From VRUE01 sp036271315 (GTDB taxonomy: Bacteria > Actinomycetota > Thermoleophilia > Solirubrobacterales > 70-9), in assembly GCA_036271315.1 (NCBI GenBank), contig DATBAV010000020.1, forward strand, positions 1-58,296: 58,296 bases of DNA. Reading direction: 5' to 3'. Both the position numbers and the translations under genes were made by a program. Position 1 is the first letter of the stretch. Each line of letters starts with the position of its first letter. The notes under the pieces were generated by a model, which saw nothing but the letters and a program-made list of their open reading frames with translations, searched no databases and was not told where the DNA came from. This document shows positions 38,064-45,282 of this stretch, piece by piece.

Positions 38064-38840
38064 TCAGGCCGCCGGCAGGGCGAAGAAGGCGATTGCGGCG
38101 AAGTGGGCTGCGGCAGCAAGAATCACGAAGAGATGGAAGACCTCGTGGTAGCCGAAGACGCGGGGGTTCGGGTTGGGGCGTTGGGTGGCGTAGACGACAG
38201 CTCCCGCCGTGTAGAGGAGGCCGCCGGCGGCGACGAGGAGGGTGCCGGTCGTCCCCATCGAGCTCCAGAGCTCGGGGAAGGAGATGACGGCGACCCAGCC
38301 CAAGGACAGATAGATCAGCGCCGCTACCCACTTCGGGTGTTCGATCCAGACCATCTCGACGATCGCGCCGGCGATCGCACCGATCCAGACGACGACCAGG
38401 ATCGCGTCGGCGAGCGGGCCGTTGAGGACGAGCAGGGCGAAGGGCGTGTAGGTGCCTGCGATGAGGAAGAAGATCATCGAGTGATCGAGTCGCCGCATCC
38501 AGCGGCGCACGTTGGGCCGGGTCCAGTTGACGCGGTGATAGAGAGCGCTGGTCCCAAGCAGGGCCGAGAGGCTGACCGCGTAGATCGCCACCGCGAGGGT
38601 CGCCTTCGGGGTTTTCGCCGCGACGATCAGGCCGGCGCCGAGGAAGAGCGAGATGAAGAAGGCCCACTCGTGCGAGACGCCGCGCAGTTTCGGCTTGACC
38701 GCGGCGATCGCCTCTCTGGCGGCCTCGGCTCTCTCAACCGCGGCCTCCCGCGCCGCACTGGCGCGTTCGCCCATCGCCTCTCGCGCGGCTCCCGCTCGCT
38801 CGCCCATCCGTTCCGCGCCCCCGCGCAGGTCGTCGACCAT
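38064..38840 (-). CDS. Hemolysin III/PAQR-family membrane protein
   Basis: 258 aa from ATG 38840; upstream in-frame ATGs at 38873 and 38942 are less likely because a TACCCT -10 box ends seven bases before 38840. Seven membrane helices with the family motifs TSALYHRVNW, RLDHSMIFFLIAGTYTPFAL and YHEVFHLFVILAAAAH, whose Asp and three His bind zinc in PAQR proteins (hydrolase-like). The first ~50 residues form a charged helix with repeated ARE-A units (AAREAMGERASAAREAAVER). Cytolytic activity is only named after Bacillus HlyIII. Confidence 0.88.
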   Translation of the reverse strand: MVDDLRGGAERMGERAGAAREAMGERASAAREAAVERAEAAREAIAAVKPKLRGVSHEWAFFISLFLGAGLIVAAKTPKATLAVAIYAVSLSALLGTSALYHRVNWTRPNVRRWMRRLDHSMIFFLIAGTYTPFALLVLNGPLADAILVVVWIGAIAGAIVEMVWIEHPKWVAALIYLSLGWVAVISFPELWSSMGTTGTLLVAAGGLLYTAGAVVYATQRPNPNPRVFGYHEVFHLFVILAAAAHFAAIAFFALPAA

Positions 38841-38847
38841 GTCCCCA

Positions 38848-38853
38848 AGGGTA
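38848..38853 (-). promoter_or_regulatory. -10 box of the hemolysin III gene
   Basis: TACCCT on the minus strand, seven bases before ATG 38840. It is the same hexamer as before topA and defines a probably leaderless transcript. Confidence 0.45.
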
Positions 38854-39010
38854 CTCCGCCTTTGTGCCGACATTGCGGAATTGCCACCATGTAGAGGCAG
38901 CGCGCCCGGCGAATCAAGTCCCTTATTTGCGCTTTTCGCCACTTTTCCGTCTGAGGCTTTAGCGATCCTGCTGTGTTACCCCTGAAAGTCGCTGCGAGAG
39001 GAGAAGTTTG

Positions 39011-41797
39011 ATGTCCCAGACCGCCACCAGTGCCCCGAAAAACGGTCTCAAGGGCCTCGCTATCGAACGCCGTTTTTCCTCTCCAGGGACGCATCCCTTC
39101 GATCAGATCGAGTGGGAAGTGCGCGACGCGGTGATCGGCAACCCCGAGAGCCCGGCCTTCGAGCAGCGCGGGGTCGAGTTCCCCAAGAGCTGGTCCCAGA
39201 ACGCGACCAACATCGTCGCCCAGAAGTACTTCCGCGGCCAGCTCGGCACTGAGAAAAGAGAGTCCTCGGTCAAACAGATGATCGGCCGCGTAGCCGGCAC
39301 GATCTCCGAGTGGGGGCGCACGGGGGGCTATTTCGCCTCAGACGAGGACGCCACGGCCTTCGAAGCGGAGCTGACCTCGATCCTGCTCAACCAGAAGGCG
39401 GCCTTCAACTCGCCGGTCTGGTTCAACGTCGGCTTCGAGGAGCGCCCGCAGTGCTCGGCCTGCTTCATCCTCAGCGTCGAAGACAACATGGACTCGATCC
39501 TGGGCTGGAACACCAAGGAGGGCAAGATCTTCCGCGGCGGCTCGGGCTCGGGGATCAACCTCTCCAACATCCGCGGCTCGATGGAGCAGCTGGCCAAGGG
39601 CGGCACCGCCAGCGGCCCGGTCAGCTTCATGCGCGGCGCCGACTCCTGGGCGGGGACGATCAAGTCGGGCGGCAAGACGCGGCGGGCGGCGAAGATGGTC
39701 GTGCTCGACGTCGATCATCCGGACATCGAGCATTTCATCTGGTGCAAGGCCGACGAGGAGAAAAAGGCCGAGGCACTGCGCGACGCCGGCTTCGACATGT
39801 CGATCGACGGCGAGGGCTTCACCTCGATCCAGTACCAGAACGCCAACAACTCGGTGCGGGTCACCGATGACTTCATGGAGGCGGTCGAGGCCGGCGAGGA
39901 CTGGCATTTGACCGCGCGCACCAGCGGCGAAACCGTGAAGACGCTGGACGCGCGCGAGCTGATGAACCAGATCGCCGACGCCGCCTGGCGCTGCGCCGAT
40001 CCGGGCGTCCAGTACGACACGATCATCAACCGCTGGCACACCTGCCCGGAGTCGGGCCGGATCAACGCCTCCAACCCCTGCAGCGAGTACATGCACGTCG
40101 ACGACTCGGCCTGCAACCTGGCCTCGCTCAACCTGATGAAATTCCGCCGCGAGGACGGCAGCTTCGACGTCGAGGACTTCCAGCACGCGGTCGACATCGT
40201 CTTCCTCGCCCAGGAGATCGTCGTCGGCTTCTCCAGCTACCCGACCGAGGAGATAACGGAGAACGCCAACAAGTTCCGCCAACTCGGCCTCGGCTACGCC
40301 AACCTCGGCGCCCTGCTGATGTCCGACGGCCTGCCCTACGACTCCACCGCGGGCCGCAACGTCGCCGCCGCGATCACGGCGCTGATGACCGGCCGCGCCT
40401 ACCGCCAGTCGGCGCTGATCGCCGCCGGGGCGACCGGGCCCTACGAGGAGTACGGGAAGAACCGCGACGCCCACAACGGCGTGATGCGGATGCACCGCGA
40501 CGCCTCTTACGACGTCGACCCGACCGGGATCAAGGGCGAGCTGCTCGAGGCCGCCCAGCGCTCCTGGGAGGAGGCGGTCGAGCTCGGCGAGGAGCACGGC
40601 TACCGCAACGCGCAGGCGACGGTGCTGGCGCCGACCGGCACGATCAGCTTCTTGATGGACTGCGACACGACCGGGATCGAGCCCGACTTCTCACTGGTCA
40701 AGTTCAAGGAGCTGGTCGGTGGTGGCCAGATGACGATCACCAACCGCTCGGTGCCGCTGGCGCTGCGCACGCTCGGCTACGCCGAGCCGCAGGTCGAGCA
40801 GATCACCGCCCACATCACCGAGAACAGCACGATCGTCGGCGCCCCCGCCCTCAAGGACGAGCACCTGCCGGTCTTCGACGTCGCGGTCGGCGAGCGGGCG
40901 ATCTCCCACACCGGCCACATCGACATGATGGCCGCGACCCAGCCCTTTATCTCGGGCGCGATCTCGAAGACGGTCAACCTGCCGCAGACGGCGACGATCG
41001 AGGACATCGCCGACGCCTACACGCGCGGCTGGAAGGGCGGCCTCAAGGCGCTCGCCATCTACCGCGACGGCTCGAAGACGGCGCAGGCGCTGCGCACCGA
41101 CGCCCAGGAGGAAAAGGGCGCCGAGGTCGAGGCGGTCGCCGCCCCGGTGCGCAAGAAGATGCCGCGCGAGCGCGAGTCGATCACCCACAAGTTCTCGATC
41201 GCCGGCCACGAGGGCTACATCACCGCCGGCAAGTACGAGGACGGCAATGTCGGCGAGATCTTCCTCACCGACATCGGCAAGGAGGGCTCGACGATGCGCG
41301 GGCTGCTCAACGCCTTCGCCACGGCGATCTCGATCGGCCTCCAGTACGGCGTGCCGCTGGAGATCTTCGTGCGCAAGTTCAGCTACATGCGCTTCGAGCC
41401 GGAGGGCATGACCGGCAACCCGGAGATCCCCTTCGCCAAGTCGATGCCCGACTACATCATGCGCTGGCTGGCGAGCCGCTTCATCGACGACACCGAAACG
41501 CTGGAGGATCTCGGCATCCTCACCCAGGAGGTGCGGGCCAAGCGCAATGCCGAGACCGCGCAGCTCGGCCTCGGCATCGACACCAGCGGCGGCACCGCCG
41601 GCCCGGCCAACGGCGGCAACGGAAACGGCCAGCCCAAGCCCGCTTCCTCGGCCTTCACCGAAACGCCCCCGGTAGTCCCGGCCAAGATGTCCGGCCTCGA
41701 CCTCGGCCCGGCCTGCGAGCAGTGCGGCGGCATGATGCAGCGCACGGGCAGTTGCTACACCTGCTCCAGCTGCGGCAACAACACCGGCTGCGGCTGA
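39011..41797 (+). CDS. nrdJ: Adenosylcobalamin-dependent ribonucleotide reductase (class II)
   Basis: 928 aa from ATG 39011 with GAGGAGAAG just upstream. It reduces ribonucleotides to deoxyribonucleotides with a B12-derived radical. Seen are the redox Cys in ERPQCSACFILSVEDNMDSI, GGSGSGINLSNIRGSMEQLA, the active-site RINASNPCSEYMHVDDSACN (Asn-Cys-Glu), and ATVLAPTGTISFLMDCDTTG. The C-terminus has a cysteine-rich tail (CEQCGGMM, CYTCSSCGNNTGCG) that passes electrons or binds zinc. No cobalamin riboswitch precedes it. Its TGA lies in the arm of the element at 41794. Confidence 0.96.
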   Translation: MSQTATSAPKNGLKGLAIERRFSSPGTHPFDQIEWEVRDAVIGNPESPAFEQRGVEFPKSWSQNATNIVAQKYFRGQLGTEKRESSVKQMIGRVAGTISEWGRTGGYFASDEDATAFEAELTSILLNQKAAFNSPVWFNVGFEERPQCSACFILSVEDNMDSILGWNTKEGKIFRGGSGSGINLSNIRGSMEQLAKGGTASGPVSFMRGADSWAGTIKSGGKTRRAAKMVVLDVDHPDIEHFIWCKADEEKKAEALRDAGFDMSIDGEGFTSIQYQNANNSVRVTDDFMEAVEAGEDWHLTARTSGETVKTLDARELMNQIADAAWRCADPGVQYDTIINRWHTCPESGRINASNPCSEYMHVDDSACNLASLNLMKFRREDGSFDVEDFQHAVDIVFLAQEIVVGFSSYPTEEITENANKFRQLGLGYANLGALLMSDGLPYDSTAGRNVAAAITALMTGRAYRQSALIAAGATGPYEEYGKNRDAHNGVMRMHRDASYDVDPTGIKGELLEAAQRSWEEAVELGEEHGYRNAQATVLAPTGTISFLMDCDTTGIEPDFSLVKFKELVGGGQMTITNRSVPLALRTLGYAEPQVEQITAHITENSTIVGAPALKDEHLPVFDVAVGERAISHTGHIDMMAATQPFISGAISKTVNLPQTATIEDIADAYTRGWKGGLKALAIYRDGSKTAQALRTDAQEEKGAEVEAVAAPVRKKMPRERESITHKFSIAGHEGYITAGKYEDGNVGEIFLTDIGKEGSTMRGLLNAFATAISIGLQYGVPLEIFVRKFSYMRFEPEGMTGNPEIPFAKSMPDYIMRWLASRFIDDTETLEDLGILTQEVRAKRNAETAQLGLGIDTSGGTAGPANGGNGNGQPKPASSAFTETPPVVPAKMSGLDLGPACEQCGGMMQRTGSCYTCSSCGNNTGCG

Positions 41798-41897
41798 GGT
41801 CGTATGACACTGCGCGAGGAAGCACCCGCGGCTGCGCGCCGTGCAGAGCACTGTCGCTCCGCCGCGTGCGCTCCCTCGCTTGGTCCTACGACCTCAG
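41794..41897. repeat. Diverged family A palindromic element after nrdJ
   Basis: Arms CTGAGGTCGTA (41794-41804) and exact reverse complement (41887-41897); pairing goes on with one mismatch for three more bases. The inside shares GTGCAGAGCAC and a GCGCTCCCT...TTGG-like box with the copy at 3100, but is longer and more diverged. The nrdJ TGA (41795-41797) lies in the left arm at position 2-4. The following gene starts just outside. Confidence 0.75.
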
Positions 41898-41909
41898 GGC
41901 GTTAGTCAA

Positions 41910-42449
41910 TTGACCCCGGCGCGCATCGCGATTTGGACGCTCAGCATCGGTGCCGTCGTCCTCATCCTCCTGATCCTGGGCGGCTCTGAGGGGGCGCAGC
42001 AAAAGGTCGGCTGGGCCACCCTCCTCTTCTTGATCTTCAGCCTCAACTCCCTCCCAGGCCTGCTGCTGATCCAGCGACGGCCGAGGCTGGTCCACTTCGG
42101 CGCGACGGCACTTGCGCTCTCCGTCGCGACCTACTTCGTCCTCCTCGACAGCCTCTTCGCCCACGGCTGGTTTGAGGTGCACACCGCTGTGGGGATCCTG
42201 CTGCTCCTCGCCGTCGTCGCCGGGCAGGCCTCGATGCTGCTCGCCTTCGGGCGCGACGAGGACAGCCCGCTGGTGAACGCCACGCTCGCCGGATCCCTGG
42301 TCGTGTTGGCGTTGGTGGTGGTGCTGGGAATCGTCTCGATCACCGGCACTCACATTGGCGACAGGGTCTACGGGACCCTCGCCGTTCTCTACCTCCTCGG
42401 CGCGCTGCTCCCACCCTTCCTGCGGTGGGAGCAAGCCGAACAGACCTAG
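41910..42449 (+). CDS. Membrane protein of unknown function
   Basis: 179 aa if it starts at TTG 41910; an in-frame GTG at 41841 lies inside the palindromic element and would add residues without family likeness. About six hydrophobic helices: IAIWTLSIGAVVLILLILGG, ATLLFLIFSLNSLPGLLLIQ, ATALALSVATYFVLLDSLFA, AVGILLLLAVVAGQASMLLA, and two more. I recognise no family. It overlaps the convergent P450 stop by four bases. Start uncertain: no Shine-Dalgarno is seen. Confidence 0.65.
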   Translation: MTPARIAIWTLSIGAVVLILLILGGSEGAQQKVGWATLLFLIFSLNSLPGLLLIQRRPRLVHFGATALALSVATYFVLLDSLFAHGWFEVHTAVGILLLLAVVAGQASMLLAFGRDEDSPLVNATLAGSLVVLALVVVLGIVSITGTHIGDRVYGTLAVLYLLGALLPPFLRWEQAEQT

Positions 42450-43786
42450 CCGAGAATGACCTCCGCGTTGTGGCGCGGGGTCTCGGTGATCGCCCGCCGG
42501 AAGACCCGCTCGGGCTTGGGATTGGCCGGGCGGATCTGGTGGCGCTTGACCAGCTCCTTGAGCACGACGGCCATCTCGAACTGGGCGAAGGAGGCGCCGA
42601 GGCAGCGGCGCACGCCGCCGCCGAAGGGGATCCAGGTGTAGGTGCCGGGCGGGTTGTCGAGGAAGCGCTCGGGCAGGAAGCGCTGCGGCTCGGGATAGAC
42701 CTCGGGGTTGCGGTGGACGAGGTAGATCGAGGGCGCGACCGTGATCCCGGCTGGCAGCTCGTAACCGCCGATCTCGACCGCCTCGGTGAGCTTGCGCAGG
42801 ACGGTTGAGATCACCGGCCGCAGGCGCAGCGTCTCCTGGATCGTCGCGGTCAGGTACTCCTCGCGGCCATCGAGCACCTCGGCGCGCAGGCGCTCGAGCT
42901 TGTCCGGGTTGCGCGTGAGCCGCTCGATCGCCCAGGAGAGCGAGGTCGCGGTTGTCTCGTGGCCGGCAACCAGCAGGGTGAGCAGCTCGTCGCGCATCTC
43001 CTCGTCGCGCATCGGGCTGCCGTCCTCGTGGCGGGCGGCGATCAGCATCGAGAGCACGTCGTCGCGCTGCTCGACGTCCGCGGCGGCGCGGCGCTCGGCG
43101 ATCTCGCGGTAGATCAGCTCGTCGACGCGGTCGACGCGACGGCGGAAGGGCGGGAACTTGCGGACCCGACTGGGCCCGAGCAAGAGCAGCGGCAAGAGGA
43201 TCTGGGGATTGGTGGTGAGGTCGAGGAACTCGCGCAGCGCCGCCCGCAGCTCGCCCATCCGCTCGCCGCCGCGAACGCCGAAAACGGTCTGCAGAATGAT
43301 CTCCAGGGTCATCGCCTGCATCCGCGGCCGCAGCTGGTACGGCGTGCCGGTAGGCCAGGTATCGATCTCGCGCTCGGCGATCTCGCTCATCGTCTGCTCG
43401 TAGCCCTGCATGCGGGCGCCGTGGAAGGGCGGCAGCAACAACTTGCGCTGGCTCATGTGCGGCTTCTCATCGAGGACGAGGACCGAGCTCTTGCCGAGGA
43501 CGGGTTCGAGGATCTGGTTGCCCTCGCCGGCGTGAAAGACCTTGGGATCGCCGGTGAAGACCTGTTTGATCGCGGCCGGGTCGGCGAGCATCACCCAGGT
43601 GCCCTCGTAGGCGATGCGCAGCGCGAACATGTCGCCGTAGCGGTCCTGGCAGGCGTAGAGCAGGCGGCGCGCCTGGCGCGACCAGATCGCGGTCTGGATC
43701 GGCCGCGGCAGCGGCGGGCTGGGCGGCAAGCCTCGCTCGGGCACCCGGCTGGCCGGCTGCGGAGCGCTTGTCGTGGCTGCCTCCAT
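42446..43786 (-). CDS. Cytochrome P450
   Basis: 446 aa from ATG 43786. The I-helix motif LLTLLVAGHETTATSLSWAI, the ExxR of TIQETLRLRPVISTVLRKL, and the heme-binding FGGGVRRCLGASFAQFEMAV with the Cys ligand are all present. The N-terminus has no membrane anchor, so it is a soluble bacterial enzyme of the CYP type acting on hydrophobic substrates. No ferredoxin lies near. It is divergent from an esterase gene 78 bases away, hinting at a shared substrate pathway (inference). Confidence 0.95.
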   Translation of the reverse strand: MEAATTSAPQPASRVPERGLPPSPPLPRPIQTAIWSRQARRLLYACQDRYGDMFALRIAYEGTWVMLADPAAIKQVFTGDPKVFHAGEGNQILEPVLGKSSVLVLDEKPHMSQRKLLLPPFHGARMQGYEQTMSEIAEREIDTWPTGTPYQLRPRMQAMTLEIILQTVFGVRGGERMGELRAALREFLDLTTNPQILLPLLLLGPSRVRKFPPFRRRVDRVDELIYREIAERRAAADVEQRDDVLSMLIAARHEDGSPMRDEEMRDELLTLLVAGHETTATSLSWAIERLTRNPDKLERLRAEVLDGREEYLTATIQETLRLRPVISTVLRKLTEAVEIGGYELPAGITVAPSIYLVHRNPEVYPEPQRFLPERFLDNPPGTYTWIPFGGGVRRCLGASFAQFEMAVVLKELVKRHQIRPANPKPERVFRRAITETPRHNAEVILG

Positions 43787-43850
43787 TGTCCCTACCGGCG
43801 AGGCTAGCGCTCCCGAGATGAAGTTCCCGTTAGCTTCGTCACGGAGGCGG

Positions 43851-43856
43851 TAGCCT
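43851..43856 (+). promoter_or_regulatory. -10 box of the esterase gene
   Basis: TAGCCT ends eight bases before ATG 43865 and there is no Shine-Dalgarno sequence between, so the mRNA is probably leaderless. Confidence 0.45.
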
Positions 43857-43864
43857 GCCTCGCG

Positions 43865-44953
43865 ATGGCTCTGCCGCGGCTTCCACCCAAGATCGAGCAC
43901 AGGGTCGTCAAGCGGGCGTGCGGGCTCTCGCCCCGAGTCATGAGGCGCCTGATCGGCCCCCCTCCCCGCCTCGACGGACAGGAGCTCGCGCCCGACATCC
44001 AGATGCTGCTGGAGCTGGGGCGGCGAACGGGAGAGACCTCGCTGGTCGAGGGCCGCACGGTCGAGCAGGCCCGAGCCGAGAACCGCGCTGAGGTTCCGGT
44101 GGTGTGCGGGCCGCCGCGGCCGATGGCGCGGGTCGACGAGCTGAGGATCCCGGGTCCCGGTGGCGAGATGGCGGCGCGCCTCTACGTCGCCCTGGGTGCG
44201 CCGCAGCCCCCGCAGCCGCTGCTCGTCTACTACCACGGGGGCGGCTGGGTGATCGGCGACCTCGATACCCACGACAGCGCCTGCCGTTTCCTCGCCGAGC
44301 ACGCGGGCTGCCGAGTGCTCTCGGTCGACTACCGCTTGGCCCCGGAGCACCCGTTCCCGATCCCGGTGGAAGACGCGGTCGCCGCCTTTGCCTGGGCCCA
44401 TGAGCACGTCGCCGAGCTAGGTGCGGATCCGGCGCGGATGGCGGTCGGCGGCGACAGCGCCGGCGGCAATCTCGCGACCGCCCTCTGCATTCAGAACCGC
44501 GATGCCGGCAACCCGCAGCCCGCGATGCAGCTGCTGCTCTACCCCGTCACCGACGCGGTCGGCGGCCAGCAATCGCGTGACACCTTCGCCGAAGGCTTCC
44601 TGCTCACCCGCGAGGACATGGAGTGGTTCGAGAACCACTACATCCCCGACGGCATCGACGAAGCCGATCCGCGCGCCTCGATGATGCGGGCGGAGGACGT
44701 CTCCGGCCTGCCCCCCGCCTACATTGCTACCTGCGGCTTCGACCCGCTGCGCGACGAGGGCGAGATCTACGCGGCGCGGATGCGCGAGGCCGGCGTGCAG
44801 GTGGTGCTGCAGCGGCACCCGAGCCAGATCCACGGCTTCGCCAACCTGACCGCGATCTGTCCCAGCGCCCGCACCGCGATGCTCGAGGTTGCCGGCGCCT
44901 TGCGGATGGGCCTCGGCCTGGCGACAGGCATACCGGCCGCCGTATCTGCTTAA
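43865..44953 (+). CDS. Alpha/beta hydrolase of the hormone-sensitive lipase family
   Basis: 362 aa. The oxyanion motif YYHGGGWVIGDLDTHDSACR, the nucleophile Ser in AVGGDSAGGNLATALC, the Asp in ATCGFDPLRDEGEIYAARMR and the His in QIHGFANLTAICPSARTAML give a complete triad of the HSL family (bacterial Est/AcEsterase type). It cleaves short acyl esters. Paralogous to the esterase at 22955. Divergent from the P450. Its TAA overlaps the CsoR operator. Confidence 0.92.
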   Translation: MALPRLPPKIEHRVVKRACGLSPRVMRRLIGPPPRLDGQELAPDIQMLLELGRRTGETSLVEGRTVEQARAENRAEVPVVCGPPRPMARVDELRIPGPGGEMAARLYVALGAPQPPQPLLVYYHGGGWVIGDLDTHDSACRFLAEHAGCRVLSVDYRLAPEHPFPIPVEDAVAAFAWAHEHVAELGADPARMAVGGDSAGGNLATALCIQNRDAGNPQPAMQLLLYPVTDAVGGQQSRDTFAEGFLLTREDMEWFENHYIPDGIDEADPRASMMRAEDVSGLPPAYIATCGFDPLRDEGEIYAARMREAGVQVVLQRHPSQIHGFANLTAICPSARTAMLEVAGALRMGLGLATGIPAAVSA

Positions 44954-44969
44954 TACCCCTAGGGGGTAT
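44953..44969. promoter_or_regulatory. CsoR/RcnR-family operator
   Basis: ATACCCCTAGGGGGTAT is the G-tract palindrome typical of CsoR-family operators. It starts on the last base of the upstream esterase gene and lies 15 bases before the CsoR start, next to its CATAAT -10 box (44972-44977). CsoR would block its own promoter until metal or sulfur ligand is bound. Confidence 0.8.
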
Positions 44970-44984
44970 GACATAATCGGACCC

Positions 44985-45278
44985 GTGGCAAGCGAGCCCG
45001 AGACCGTCCACGGCTACACCGAGAACCGCGAGGCGGTGCTGAAGCGCCTGCGCCGGATCGAGGGTCAGGTGCGGGGCGTCGAGCGGATGGTCGAGGAGAA
45101 CCGCTACTGCATCGACGTCGTCACCCAGGTGACCGCGATCCAGGCCGCGCTCGACAAGGTCGCCCTGGAGCTGCTCTCAGACCACGCCGCCCACTGCGTC
45201 GCCGGTGCTGCAGGCGGCGACCAGCAGGAGATGACCGACGAGCTGATGGCCGCAGTCCGGCGCCTCGTCAAGCGCTGA
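44985..45278 (+). CDS. CsoR-type metal-sensing transcriptional repressor
   Basis: 97 aa from GTG 44985. The DUF156 pattern is complete: LKRLRRIEGQVRGVERMVEE in helix 1, RYCIDVVTQVTAIQAALDKV with the first Cys, and LLSDHAAHCVAG with His and second Cys. The Cys-His-Cys set is that of Cu(I)-binding CsoR rather than formaldehyde-sensing FrmR. GTG follows a CATAAT -10 by seven bases, so it is leaderless. No copper transporter is adjacent; the target may be elsewhere or only itself. Confidence 0.9.
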   Translation: MASEPETVHGYTENREAVLKRLRRIEGQVRGVERMVEENRYCIDVVTQVTAIQAALDKVALELLSDHAAHCVAGAAGGDQQEMTDELMAAVRRLVKR

Positions 45279-45282
45279 ACGG

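Noticed and set aside
38874..39010. Cobalamin riboswitch before nrdJ
   Set aside because: The 137-base gap has no B12-box-like sequence (such as GCCACTG) and no room for the full aptamer in front of the start.
41841..41909. Upstream GTG start for the membrane protein after nrdJ
   Set aside because: The added 23 residues are encoded inside the palindromic element and are unlike a membrane protein start; TTG 41910 is preferred though also unproven.
42446..44407. 653-codon frame extending the P450 upstream
   Set aside because: The extension is antisense to the HSL-family esterase; the P450 family start is at ATG 43786.
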